In this document: piece by piece, positions 17,665 through 25,966 of the stretch
Layout: each line of letters begins with the position of its first letter
Position numbering within the stretch: the stretch's first letter is position 1
The notes under the pieces: generated by a model
What the model was told of the DNA's origin: nothing
What the model saw: the letters and a program-made list of their open reading frames with translations, nothing else
Database searches by the model: none
Program-made: the position numbers and the translations under genes
From: Alicycliphilus sp. UBA6560
GTDB lineage: Bacteria; Pseudomonadota; Gammaproteobacteria; Burkholderiales; Burkholderiaceae_C
NCBI GenBank assembly: GCA_002434305.1
Contig: DJJU01000001.1
Span: 1-64,000 of the forward strand
DNA: 64,000 nucleotides
Direction: 5' to 3'

Positions 17665-18891
17665 CTACAGCGCCCCGGCCAGCGGCATGGCCTGCTCCAC
17701 CAGGCTGGCGTGCAGCGCGGCGCCCAGCGGCAGGATGTCGTCGTTGAAGTCATAGCGGCTGCTGTGCAGCAGGCTGTGGCCCGCGCCCATGCCCTGCCCC
17801 AGGCGCAGGTAGGCGCCGGGCCGGGCCTGCAGCATGAAGGAGAAATCCTCCGCACCCATGCTGGGCTCCAGGTCGCGCACCACGTTCTCGGCGCCCAGCA
17901 GGCTGGCCGCCACGTCGCCAGCGAAGCGCGCCTCGCCTTCGGTGTTGATGGTGGCGGGGTAGATGCGCTCGTAGCGCACGGTGGCGCTGGCGCCAAAGCC
18001 GAGGGCGACGGCGCTGCACAGCTCCTTGATGCGCCGCTCCAGCATGTCCTGCACGGCCGGATCGAACGCGCGCACGGTGCCCACCAGCGTGGCCGTGCCG
18101 GGCAGCACGCTGAAAGCACCCAGGTCGCCGGCCTGCATGGCGCACAGGCTGACGACGGCGCTGTCCAGCGGCCGCACGTTGCGCGCGACGATGCTCTGCA
18201 CCGCCGTGATGATTTGGGCCGCCACCAGCACCACGTCCACCGTCTGGTAGGGGTGTGCACCATGGCCGCCGCGGCCGGTGATCTCGATGGTGATGCGGTC
18301 GGCGGCGGCCATCATGGGGCCGTCGTTGATGCCGACGGTGCCGGGCCGCATGGCCGGCCAGTTGTGCATGGCATAGACGGCCTGCACGGGCCAGCGCTCG
18401 AACAGGCCGTCCTCGATCATCACGCGCGCGCCGCCCAGGCCCTCCTCGCCCGGCTGGAAGATCAGCACGGCCGTGCCGTCGAACTGCCGCGTGGCCGCCA
18501 GGTAGCGCGCCGCACCCACCAGCATGGCGGTGTGGCCGTCATGGCCGCAGCCGTGCATCAGGCCGCTTTTGGCCGAGCGCCAGGGGAAGTCGTTGTGCTC
18601 GGTCATGGGCAGCGCGTCCATGTCGGCGCGCAGGCCGATCATGGCGCCGCTGCCGCGCCCGCGGCCGTGGATGACGCCCACCAGGCCGGTCTTGCCGATG
18701 CCCTCGTGTACCTCGTCCACGCCGCAGGCGCGCAGGGCTTCGCGCACGCGCGCGCCGGTGTAGACCTCTTCGAAGCCGATCTCCGGGTGGGCGTGCAGGT
18801 CGCGCCGCAGGGCCGTGAGCTCGGGGTGGAACTGGGCGATGTGGGCGAATGCGCGTCCGCCCGCCTTGTAGCGCTGGGCTGGTTGCTGCAT
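17665..18891 (-). CDS. M20 family amidohydrolase (hippurate hydrolase-like)
   Basis: A 408-residue metallohydrolase of the M20D group, whose members remove acyl groups from amino acids or open small peptides. Metal-binding motifs are HGCGHDGHTAMLVGAARYL and FQPGEEGLGGARVMIEDGLF. The start block HPELTALRRDLHAHPEIGF and the lid-domain segment GRGGHGAHPYQTVD are typical. It has no signal peptide, so acts in the cytoplasm. Its start lies 4 bases after the DppB-like stop, embedded in the transporter operon. This suggests that imported N-acylated or dipeptide substrates are cleaved on entry. Confidence 0.93.
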   Translation of the reverse strand: MQQPAQRYKAGGRAFAHIAQFHPELTALRRDLHAHPEIGFEEVYTGARVREALRACGVDEVHEGIGKTGLVGVIHGRGRGSGAMIGLRADMDALPMTEHNDFPWRSAKSGLMHGCGHDGHTAMLVGAARYLAATRQFDGTAVLIFQPGEEGLGGARVMIEDGLFERWPVQAVYAMHNWPAMRPGTVGINDGPMMAAADRITIEITGRGGHGAHPYQTVDVVLVAAQIITAVQSIVARNVRPLDSAVVSLCAMQAGDLGAFSVLPGTATLVGTVRAFDPAVQDMLERRIKELCSAVALGFGASATVRYERIYPATINTEGEARFAGDVAASLLGAENVVRDLEPSMGAEDFSFMLQARPGAYLRLGQGMGAGHSLLHSSRYDFNDDILPLGAALHASLVEQAMPLAGAL

Positions 18892-18895
18892 GGCC

Positions 18896-19873
18896 TCAAT
18901 GCCCCTTGCCGGACACGCGCAGGCGCGGGTCCACGACGAAGTACAGCAGATCCACCACCAGGTTGATGATGACGAAGATCAGCGCGATCAGGCACAGGTA
19001 GGCGGCCATGACGGGGATGTCGGCGAACGTCACGGCCTGGATGAACAGCAGGCCCATGCCGGGCCACTGGAACACGGTCTCGGTGATGATGGCAAAGGCG
19101 ATCAGGCCGCCGATCTGCAGGCCGGTGATGGTCATCACGGGCACCAGCGTGTTCTTCAGCGCATGGCCGAAGTGGATGGCCCGGTCGGTCAGGCCGCGCG
19201 CACGGGCGAACTTGATGTAGTCGGTGCGCAGCACCTCCAGCATCTCGGCGCGCACCAGGCGCATGATCAGAGTGAGCTGGAAGATCGCCAGCGTGATGGC
19301 CGGCAGCACCAGGTGGTGCCAGCCCTTGGCGCTGAGCAGGCCCGTGCTCCACCAGCCCAGCTGCGTGACCTCGCCCCGGCCGTAACTGGGGAACCAGCCC
19401 AGCGTCACCGAGAACACCAGGATCAGCAGGATGCCGATCAGGAAGGTGGGCAGCGACACGCCCAGCAGCGACAGCGTCATGAACACCTGGCTGGTGAAGG
19501 TGCCGCGCTTCAAGGCCGCATACACGCCCATGGGCACGCCCACCAGCAGAGCGATGGCGGCGGCCACCAGGGCCAGCTCCAGCGTGGCGGGGAAGCGCTC
19601 GGCGATCAGGCGCGAGACCTTGGCACCCTGGCGCAGCGACAGACCGAAGTCGCCCTGCGCGGCGTTCACCAGGAACTGCCAGAACTGCACGATGAAGGGC
19701 TTGTCCAGGCCCAGGGCGGCGCGCATCTCGGCGATCTGCTCGGGCGTGGCGTCCTGCCCCAGCATGAAGACGACCGGGTCGCCCACGAACTGGAACAGCA
19801 TGAAGGAGATGAAAGCCACGGTGACCATGACGATCACGGCCTGCACAAGGCGGCGGAGTATGAAGGCAAGCAT
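18896..19873 (-). CDS. Dipeptide-type ABC transporter permease (DppB-like)
   Basis: A 325-residue inner-membrane permease. It begins MLAFILRRLVQAVIVMVTV, the family N-terminal helix, followed by a large periplasmic loop with RAALGLDKPFIVQFWQFL. Core helices follow, with the coupling segment DYIKFARARGLTDRAIHFGH and the closing DLLYFVVDPRLR. It pairs with the DppC-like permease. It lies second in the operon, 128 bases after the binding-protein gene. Confidence 0.95.
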   Translation of the reverse strand: MLAFILRRLVQAVIVMVTVAFISFMLFQFVGDPVVFMLGQDATPEQIAEMRAALGLDKPFIVQFWQFLVNAAQGDFGLSLRQGAKVSRLIAERFPATLELALVAAAIALLVGVPMGVYAALKRGTFTSQVFMTLSLLGVSLPTFLIGILLILVFSVTLGWFPSYGRGEVTQLGWWSTGLLSAKGWHHLVLPAITLAIFQLTLIMRLVRAEMLEVLRTDYIKFARARGLTDRAIHFGHALKNTLVPVMTITGLQIGGLIAFAIITETVFQWPGMGLLFIQAVTFADIPVMAAYLCLIALIFVIINLVVDLLYFVVDPRLRVSGKGH

Positions 19874-20001
19874 TCGGGTCGGGCGGCCTGAAAAGAGTGG
19901 CGCATGCTAGCAGGCCGAAAAGGCCCGGCCGGCAAAGGCACAGCGCGGCCGGGCGTTTGGCGCACCGGCCGCGCGACGGCGGCGTTCAGCCGGGAAAAAG
20001 A

Positions 20002-21582
20002 TCAGTTGATCTTCACCGTGCGGATGTCCACACGGTTGTCGGCGCGGTGCACCAAGTCCACGTTCTTCTTCATCGCCCAGGGGATGACCTGGTCGTACAG
20101 CGGGATGTGCGAGACGGTGTCGTTGGACAGCTGCAGCGCCTCGGTCATCATGCGCGCGCGCACCGGCGCGTCGGTTTCGACCTTGATGCGGTCGACCAGA
20201 TAGTCCATGCGCTCGTTGCTGTACTTGCCGACGTTGTAGTTGCCGTCGCCGCCCGTGCCCACGCTGCGCACCAGCGACTGCAGGCTGTACAGGCCGTCGA
20301 ACGTCGGCACGCCCCAGCCCAGCAAGTAGATGCTGGCTTCGCTGCGCTGGATCATGGGGAAATAGTTCACCGTGGGCAGCGTGCGCAGCCTGGCCTTCAC
20401 GCCCACGCGCGCCCACATGGCGGTGATGGCCTGGCAGATGGCCTCGTCGCTGATGTAGCGGTTGTTGGGGCAGGCGAAATCGACCTCGAAGCCGTCGCCG
20501 TAGCCAGCCTCGGCCAGCAGCTTCTTGGAGGCCTCCACGTCATAGGGGAAGCGCTTGCCCACGGTTTCGGACCAGCCGGCCACCTGGGGCGCCACCAGCG
20601 TGCCGGCGGGCTTGCCCAAGCCGCGCAGAATGTTGCGCGTGAGGGCGTTGACGTCGATGGCCTGGTACAGGGCCTTGCGCACGCGCACGTCCTTGAGCGG
20701 GTTCTTGCCCTTCACGCTGGAGCCCACCAGTTCGTCGCGGAACTGGTCCATGCCCAGGAACAGCGTGCGGTTCTCCAGCCCGTCGATGACCTTCAGGTCG
20801 GCGCTGCTGCGCAGGCGCTGCAGATCCTGGGGCGCCGGGTCGAGCACCATGTCCACCTCGCCCGACAGTAGCGCAGCAATGCGCGTGGCGCCCGACTTGA
20901 TCGGCGTGTAGACGATCTCGGTCACGTTGCTGGCCATCGTGCCCCACCAGTTGGGGTTGCGCTTCAGCACCATGCGCACATCCGGCTGCCAGGATTCAAG
21001 CGTGAAGGGGCCGGTGCCCATGGCGTTGCGATGGGCGAAGTTCTCATCCGTGCCCTTGATGTCCTTGGGCTCGACGGAGCGGTTCTTCTCGGCCCAAGCC
21101 TTGCTCATCATGCGCAGCTCGGTCAGCTGGCGCAGCAGCACGGGGTTGGGCCCCTTCAGGAAGATGTCGATGGTGCCGGCATCCACCTTGGCCACGCGGT
21201 CGATGCCCTGCACGAACGGGCCATAGTTGGACGTCTTGGCCATTGCGCGCTGGATGGAGTACACCGCATCGTCCGCGGTGAACGCCGAGCCGTCATGGAA
21301 CTTCACGCCCTGGCGCAGCGTGATGCGCATCTGGGTGGGGCTGACGTTGGTCCACGCCGTGGCCAGCTGGGGCTCCACCTCGAACGTCTTGCTGTTGTAG
21401 TAGACCAGGCTCTCATACACGTATGCATGGATGCCGTTTTGCAGTGCGTTGTTTTGCGAATGGATGTCCCAGGTGGAGATTTCGCCCTGGCTGGCCCACT
21501 TGAAGGTCTTGGCGTGCACGGCGGGCACCACGGTCAGAGCGCTGGCCGCCAGCATGGAAAGAAGCAACCTTTTGAGCTGCAT
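20002..21582 (-). CDS. Periplasmic peptide-binding protein of the ABC transporter (DppA-like)
   Basis: A 526-residue SBP_bac_5 protein. It has a signal peptide MQLKRLLLSMLAASALTVV ending PAVHA-KTFKW. The mature part shows the family start FKWASQGEISTWDIHSQNN and the hinge block GVKFHDGSAFTADDAVYSI. It would capture a peptide or peptide-like ligand in the periplasm and deliver it to the DppB/DppC-like permeases. It is first in the operon, preceded by AAGGG. Ligand specificity cannot be inferred; the embedded M20 hydrolase favours small or acylated peptides. Confidence 0.94.
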   Translation of the reverse strand: MQLKRLLLSMLAASALTVVPAVHAKTFKWASQGEISTWDIHSQNNALQNGIHAYVYESLVYYNSKTFEVEPQLATAWTNVSPTQMRITLRQGVKFHDGSAFTADDAVYSIQRAMAKTSNYGPFVQGIDRVAKVDAGTIDIFLKGPNPVLLRQLTELRMMSKAWAEKNRSVEPKDIKGTDENFAHRNAMGTGPFTLESWQPDVRMVLKRNPNWWGTMASNVTEIVYTPIKSGATRIAALLSGEVDMVLDPAPQDLQRLRSSADLKVIDGLENRTLFLGMDQFRDELVGSSVKGKNPLKDVRVRKALYQAIDVNALTRNILRGLGKPAGTLVAPQVAGWSETVGKRFPYDVEASKKLLAEAGYGDGFEVDFACPNNRYISDEAICQAITAMWARVGVKARLRTLPTVNYFPMIQRSEASIYLLGWGVPTFDGLYSLQSLVRSVGTGGDGNYNVGKYSNERMDYLVDRIKVETDAPVRARMMTEALQLSNDTVSHIPLYDQVIPWAMKKNVDLVHRADNRVDIRTVKIN

Positions 21583-21718
21583 TGGAGAACCCTTCAGAAT
21601 GTGAAAACTGAACTATGCCGCATGCCGCAGCCGACCCGGGCATAGGGAAAGCACCGGGTCGGAGCGGGCGGCAAATATGCGGGTGGCCGCTGACGTAAAT
21701 CAACAGCAGAAAAAAGCA

Positions 21719-21737
21719 AAACCCCCAAAGGGGGTCT
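21719..21737 (-). terminator. Rho-independent terminator after the first porin gene
   Basis: On the minus strand: ACCCCC, loop TTT, GGGGGT, then TTTGCTTTTTT. Short 6-bp GC stem followed by a T-rich tract, about 55 bases after the stop of the 415-residue porin, separating it from the peptide-transporter operon. Confidence 0.8.
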
Positions 21738-21789
21738 TGCCTACGGCCATCCGCGCATGGCTGACGCATGCGCGAACGAAGGCGTCAGA

Positions 21790-23037
21790 TTAGAAGCGGT
21801 GACGCAGGCCGACTGTAATGCCGGTGCGATTGCGGGCGCCGCTGGCCTGATCCAGCTTAATCTCGCTGCCGCCGCTGATACTGGTGTGGTCCACACCGAA
21901 ATAGGCATCGGTGCGCTTGCTGAAAGCATAGTCCGCAACGGCCACGTAGAAGTTGGCGTTTCCGTTGTAAGTGCCAGTGGCAGAGCCCGACTGCTTGCCG
22001 CGGAAGTAGTGCATGCCCACGTTGAGCTGAGAGGTGACCTGATAGCCCACGCCGATCTTGAACAGTTGGCGCTTGTTTGCATCGCCCGGCTGGAAGCCTC
22101 CATTCGTCTGACCGGACCAGAACTGGCCCAGGATGGCACCATCCAGGGCGTTACGGCGCGCTTGCACGGACAAGGGGTTGGCGGTCGCGGTGAATTTGGC
22201 TTTATTCAGGCCATAGCCTGTAGAAAAATACCAGGGACCGGTGCGATACGAGCCGCCTAAGGTGTAGGCGTCGACATCCGTGCCTCCCGGCAGAGTGGTG
22301 CGCATATACCCTGCGCCTACCGCTGCGCCGCTGGCTGCGTAGCGCAGATAGCCGCCCATGGTCTTGAAGGCGCCACCTTGCAGGGTGCTTGCGGTCTGTG
22401 CAGCAATCGCATTCCTCAGGTTATTTGCGTAAGCGTTGAGAGCTTCGGGCGTAGCGCCGCTCGGTGTAATAGCGTCAATCGCCCTTGAATCATTTTTTTC
22501 GTCAAACGAATATTGCAGCGAACCGACGAAGCTGCGGTCAGGCGTGGCGAACGTGTACTTCAACGCATTACTAGTGCGCGCGCCCATGGCCATGCCCAGC
22601 TCGGGCTTGTAAGCTTCCATGTAGGGCGAGTAGGGGAAAGATGCGTAGGTACTGGTCACTACGTCGAACAGTACGTTCCACTGGCGGCCGGCGGTGATGC
22701 GGCCATAAGGCCCCTGCAAGCCCACGTGCGCCAATTGGAAGAACGGCGTGGAGACGGACCCATCGTCAGCATTGAGGCGGTTTTCCAGCACCACAAGCGC
22801 CTTGCTGCCGCCGCCCAGGTCCTCTTCGACGTTGATGCCCCAGCGGCTTTGCGACATGCCGCCGCCCATGAGCTGGGTCTTGCCGTCCTGGCCCGGCCCC
22901 TCATTGTTAGTGTGGCGCACGGCCGCGTCCACGATGCCCCACAGCTGAACCTTGCTGGTGCTGGTTTGGGCGTAAAGAGCCGGTGCAGACGCTGCAAGCA
23001 CAGCAAGCGCCAGGGTTTTCTTGACGAAGGAGGCCAT
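21790..23037 (-). CDS. General (Gram-negative) porin, 415 residues
   Basis: An outer-membrane trimeric beta-barrel porin of the betaproteobacterial porin_4 family. The signal peptide MASFVKKTLALAVLAASAPA ends at LYA-QTSTSKVQLWG. Family landmarks are VQLWGIVDAAVRHT, the SRWGINVEEDLGGG block, GPYGRITAGRQ, and the closing strand TGITVGLRHRF with terminal Phe needed for barrel assembly. It is larger than the neighbouring porin by 65 residues, mainly in loops. The Shine-Dalgarno is weak (AAAGA). It has its own terminator, so it is separately transcribed from the next porin. Confidence 0.94.
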   Translation of the reverse strand: MASFVKKTLALAVLAASAPALYAQTSTSKVQLWGIVDAAVRHTNNEGPGQDGKTQLMGGGMSQSRWGINVEEDLGGGSKALVVLENRLNADDGSVSTPFFQLAHVGLQGPYGRITAGRQWNVLFDVVTSTYASFPYSPYMEAYKPELGMAMGARTSNALKYTFATPDRSFVGSLQYSFDEKNDSRAIDAITPSGATPEALNAYANNLRNAIAAQTASTLQGGAFKTMGGYLRYAASGAAVGAGYMRTTLPGGTDVDAYTLGGSYRTGPWYFSTGYGLNKAKFTATANPLSVQARRNALDGAILGQFWSGQTNGGFQPGDANKRQLFKIGVGYQVTSQLNVGMHYFRGKQSGSATGTYNGNANFYVAVADYAFSKRTDAYFGVDHTSISGGSEIKLDQASGARNRTGITVGLRHRF

Positions 23038-23172
23038 TTTAGAAGTCTTTCTTCAAAGGGTAGGGGAAGTTCCATTCTTCAAAAAGCACTTCTTGCGGAC
23101 AAGCCTGGATCGCATTCCAGCCACAGGAGTTTTCCCTAGGCTTTTGTTACATCAGAGATCAAGAAAAAACAA

Positions 23173-23200
23173 AAAGCCGCTGCCCGAAGGCAGCGGCTTT
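23173..23200 (-). terminator. Rho-independent terminator between the two porins
   Basis: AAAGCCGCTGCC (23173-23184), loop CGAA, GGCAGCGGCTTT (23189-23200): a 12-bp perfect stem with a stable tetraloop, followed on the minus strand by TTGTTTTTTCTT. It ends the 350-residue porin transcript. Confidence 0.93.
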
Positions 23201-23237
23201 CTTTCCTTTTGCAAAGCTGGCGAATGCCAGCTGTTGC

Positions 23238-24290
23238 TTAGAAGGAGTGACGGATACCGACCTGCACACCAGTCTGGTTCTCACCAGCGGCAGGAGTGAT
23301 GTTGCCCAGGCCCTTGGCACCCAGTGCCAGGCTGGAAGCGTCATTGTTCTTCAGGTAAGCCACCGTGCCGTACACAGCCGTACGCTTGGACAGGTTGTGC
23401 ACATAACCCAGGCTCAGCTGGTGAGCCTTGGAATCGATGAACTTCTGGTCGTACAGAGCGTACTGCAGACGAACCTGACCGGCGCCCACGGGAGCGGCAG
23501 CACCAATCATGTAGCTGTTGATCTTGCGATCGCTAGCGCCGGGGATGTCCTGGAAACGGCTTTGCTGAGCCAGGGCGCTGATCTTGGCCATGCCCAGATC
23601 GTACGAAGCGCCCACGGAGAACATGTCCTTGTTGCCGTCAGCCAGCGCTGCGCCGTAGGCGATGTCGCGGCGGTCCAGGGCGACCGTGACGCTCAGAGGA
23701 CCGTTGTCATAGGCGGCAAAACCACCCATGTAACGGCCATTGTGACCGGAGGTCTGCTCATCAAAGCCATAGGCCAGGCCTGCCGTGAACCCGCCAAAGT
23801 TGGGGGTGTAGTAAGCCAGCATATTGTCTTGACGGAAGCCGTTCGCGTCAGGCGTAGCTGTCTGACCCCAAGCGCTCCAGCCCATGAATTGGCCAATACC
23901 AACCTGGCCGAAGACGTCGTACGAGCTGACCTTGGTGTAGGAAGGCACCAGGTCACGACCCAGACGCACTTCACCGAAGCCGCCCATCAGGCTGAGCGTG
24001 GAACGGCGACGGAAGTTGACGCCGGAGGCATTGCCATCGTCGCCAAAGATTTCGCCTTCGAGCCAGAAGCCGGCCTTGAGGCCACCGCCCAGATCTTCCA
24101 CGCCGCGAAAGCCCAGACGGCTCGTTGCATTGCCGCTGGTACCCAGGCCGTACTTGTTGTCGCCTGCTGCGTTAGCGTTGGTCACGTAGCTAACGTTGGT
24201 GTCAACGATACCGAACAGCGTCACGGAAGACTGTGCCATCGCGGCGCCGGAAGCGGCCAGCACGGCCAGGGCAATCAGAGATTTTTTCAT
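23238..24290 (-). CDS. General (Gram-negative) porin, 350 residues
   Basis: An outer-membrane porin with signal peptide MKKSLIALAVLAASGAAMA-QSS. It has VTLFGIVDTNVSYV, the RLGFRGVEDLGGGLKAGFWL block, the FGEVRLGRDLVPSY eyelet region and the terminal strand GVQVGIRHSF. It is a typical major porin for Comamonadaceae (Omp32-like family), with a clear GGAG ribosome site 9 bases before ATG. Codon use is less GC-extreme than surrounding genes (many GCC/CGT/TAC mixed), as expected for a highly expressed protein. Confidence 0.95.
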   Translation of the reverse strand: MKKSLIALAVLAASGAAMAQSSVTLFGIVDTNVSYVTNANAAGDNKYGLGTSGNATSRLGFRGVEDLGGGLKAGFWLEGEIFGDDGNASGVNFRRRSTLSLMGGFGEVRLGRDLVPSYTKVSSYDVFGQVGIGQFMGWSAWGQTATPDANGFRQDNMLAYYTPNFGGFTAGLAYGFDEQTSGHNGRYMGGFAAYDNGPLSVTVALDRRDIAYGAALADGNKDMFSVGASYDLGMAKISALAQQSRFQDIPGASDRKINSYMIGAAAPVGAGQVRLQYALYDQKFIDSKAHQLSLGYVHNLSKRTAVYGTVAYLKNNDASSLALGAKGLGNITPAAGENQTGVQVGIRHSF

Positions 24291-24597
24291 TGCGTGTTAC
24301 TCCAAGGTTTAAACAGAGGGCCCCGGATCGGGAGGACGCGTGCGGACGCAGCTCACGTGCAGCCACCGTGTCCCCGGGCCAACCTCCTGGTGGGGAAGCT
24401 GATCCTATTGCAACAGAGCCACCGGGGATTCGCAAAGAAATTCCCTCACAATCGGGCGGAAAGCGGCGTTTCGTTGCAGGACCGCAACATCCACCTCTGG
24501 TCGCAAAAACTTTCCATTGTTGCCGAACCATACGAAAGAAGCGGATGGAGTTCGCAAGAAAAAGCCGCAGTTGAAGATTTTTGACAGCCTTTCGCCC
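24291..24597. other. Intergenic region between porin and coq7
   Basis: 307 bases between divergent genes. It holds the porin ribosome site (GGAG, about 24302-24305) and a locally AT-richer stretch at 24420-24590. Promoters for both genes must lie here, but no -35/-10 pair stood out by eye. No gene was recognised. Confidence 0.5.
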
Positions 24598-25215
24598 ATG
24601 GACCGTTTCTTGATCGCCGCCGATACCGCGCTGCGCACGCTCTTCGCTTCGCCTTCGGCCAGCCAGCCGTCACCGGCCCATGGCTTGCCGGACGCCGCCT
24701 TGCGGGAGGCCGACAGGCGCCTCGCCGGGGCCTTGATGCGCGTCAACCACGTGGGCGAGGTCTGCGCCCAGGCCCTGTACATGGCGCAGGCCTGCGTGAC
24801 ACGCGACGAGGCCTTGCGCGGAAGCCTCATGGATGCCGCTCGGGAAGAAACCGACCACCTGGCCTGGACGCGCGAGAGGTTGGATGCGCTCGGCAGCCGT
24901 CCCAGCCTGCTGAATCCACTGTGGTTCGCGGGTGCTTTCGCCATCGGCTTGGCCGCCGCACGCGTCAGCGACCGTGCCAGCCTGGGTTTCGTGGTGGAAA
25001 CCGAACGCCAGGTGTCCGAACACCTGCAAGGTCATCTGTCACGCCTGCCCGCCGAAGACCTGCCCTCGCGCGCCGTGGTGGAGCGCATGAAGGAGGACGA
25101 GGAACGCCACGCCACCCAGGCCCTTGCGGCCGGCGCCATGGAACTGCCGGCGCCGGCCCGCTGGCTGATGCGCGGCGCGGCCAGGGTCATGACCGGCACA
25201 GCACATTACATATAA
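24598..25215 (+). CDS. coq7: 2-polyprenyl-3-methyl-6-methoxy-1,4-benzoquinone monooxygenase (Coq7 family)
   Basis: A 205-residue di-iron hydroxylase that performs the C6 hydroxylation (demethoxyubiquinone step) of ubiquinone synthesis. The ferritin-like four-helix ligands are visible: Glu54 (HVGEVCAQALY), Glu84/His87 (EETDH), Glu134 or Glu136 (VVETERQ) and Glu168/His171 (EDEERH). The ATG at 24598 gives the usual betaproteobacterial start MDRFLIAADTALRTLF; an upstream in-frame ATG at 24517 adds 27 unlike residues. The protein probably associates with the inner membrane by hydrophobic helices. Coq7 replaces the flavin enzyme UbiF in many betaproteobacteria. Confidence 0.93.
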   Translation: MDRFLIAADTALRTLFASPSASQPSPAHGLPDAALREADRRLAGALMRVNHVGEVCAQALYMAQACVTRDEALRGSLMDAAREETDHLAWTRERLDALGSRPSLLNPLWFAGAFAIGLAAARVSDRASLGFVVETERQVSEHLQGHLSRLPAEDLPSRAVVERMKEDEERHATQALAAGAMELPAPARWLMRGAARVMTGTAHYI

Positions 25216-25223
25216 GAAGCTGG

Positions 25224-25673
25224 TCAGGCCTCGACAATCTCGAAGCCCGTGGTGATCACCGCGGTCTTGCCCAGCATGATGCTGGCCGAGCAGTACTTTT
25301 CGTGGCTGAGGGCGATGGCACGCTCCACGGCCTCCGGTGCCAGGCCCTTGCCCGTCACGGTGAAGTGCATGTGAATCTTGGTGAACACCTTGGGCTCGCT
25401 CTCGGCCCGCTCGGACGTCAGGTGCACGCTGCAACCGCGCACGTCGTGCCGACCTCGGCGCAGGATGAGCACCACGTCGTAGGCGGTGCAGCCGCCGGTG
25501 CCGGCGAGTACAGTCTCCATGGGCCGGGGCGCCAGGTTGCGGCCGCCATTGTCGGGCCTGGCGGCGTCGGGCGCGCCGTCCATCGCCAGGACATGGCCGC
25601 TGCCGGTCTCCGCGATAAAGCCCATGCCCGAGCGCGCGCCGGTGCTACCGGTCCAGCTGACGGTGCATTCCAT
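25224..25673 (-). CDS. OsmC family protein
   Basis: A 149-residue OsmC/Ohr-superfamily protein. Visible elements are a conserved start MECTVSWTG, GGRNLAPRPMETVLAGTGGCTAYDVV with the resolving or peroxidatic cysteine in GGCTAYD, and a second cysteine in VRGCSVHL. The order resembles YhfA-like OsmC proteins rather than Ohr. These are cytoplasmic homodimers, some of which reduce organic peroxides. The ATG at 25673 is preceded by GGAG at 9 bases; a TTG 15 bases upstream is less likely. It is convergent with coq7, only 8 bases apart. Confidence 0.92.
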   Translation of the reverse strand: MECTVSWTGSTGARSGMGFIAETGSGHVLAMDGAPDAARPDNGGRNLAPRPMETVLAGTGGCTAYDVVLILRRGRHDVRGCSVHLTSERAESEPKVFTKIHMHFTVTGKGLAPEAVERAIALSHEKYCSASIMLGKTAVITTGFEIVEA

Positions 25674-25733
25674 GTCTGTCTTCTCCAAAAAGCGTGAGGT
25701 CCATCAAAGGCGGGCAACCGCCGGTACGCGATT

Positions 25734-25750
25734 TTGCTGCAACGCAGCAA
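25734..25750. promoter_or_regulatory. Inverted repeat overlapping the small-RNA promoter
   Basis: TTGCTGC-AAC-GCAGCAA: perfect 7-base arms with a 3-base centre, placed in the -35 to spacer region of the promoter at 25760-25765 and 61 bases upstream of the divergent OsmC start. It is a candidate regulator site; the binding protein is unknown. Confidence 0.5.
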
Positions 25751-25765
25751 GAGCTGGGCTACAAT
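25738..25765 (+). promoter_or_regulatory. Candidate promoter of a short terminated transcript
   Basis: The -10 box TACAAT (25760-25765) is near consensus. A weak -35 TGCAAC (25738-25743) lies 16 bases upstream. The predicted start is near 25772, about 113 bases before a terminator T-run. Confidence 0.5.
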
Positions 25766-25771
25766 CCGCCC

Positions 25772-25885
25772 ATGCACCGGCTGCAGCAGGGTTTACCCGA
25801 AAGCCGCGGCCCGCACCGTTTGTCTCCTCCATCTCCTCAAAAGGATGGATTCAGCCCCGGACCTTACCGTCCGGGGCTTTTTTTT
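25772..25885 (+). ncRNA. Candidate small RNA (or short leader) upstream of ilvA
   Basis: A transcript from the TACAAT promoter would be about 114 nt. Three hairpins can be drawn. The first is CGGCT...AGCCG enclosing GGGTTTACCC. The second is TCCATC...GATGGA, in a segment containing TCTCCTCC and TCTCCTC, which is complementary to Shine-Dalgarno sequences. The third is the terminator stem GCCCCGGAC/GTCCGGGGC followed by eight T. This architecture (CU-rich anti-ribosome-site segment plus terminator) is that of base-pairing small RNAs. An attenuated leader of ilvA is the alternative, but no isoleucine-rich leader peptide is encoded. Confidence 0.5.
25854..25885 (+). terminator. Strong Rho-independent terminator upstream of ilvA
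   Basis: GCCCCGGAC (25854-25862), loop CTTACC, GTCCGGGGC (25869-25877), then eight T residues (25878-25885). It lies 82 bases before the ilvA start, so it must end a separate short transcript or attenuate ilvA. Confidence 0.93.
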
Positions 25886-25966
25886 GCCTCGGCCGGCCTC
25901 CTGGGCGGCCACTATGATGGGCGCCCGCGCCACGCTTGCTGCGGCGCAGCATCCGCCCCTGCCGCC

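Noticed and set aside
25772..25862. Isoleucine leader peptide for attenuation of ilvA
   Set aside because: The short frame from the ATG near 25772 has no run of Ile, Val, Leu or Thr codons, so classical attenuation is not supported.
25767..25966. N-terminal extension of IlvA starting upstream of the terminator
   Set aside because: The frame is open, but the extra residues are unlike IlvA and would cross a strong Rho-independent terminator; the ATG at 25967 gives the standard start.
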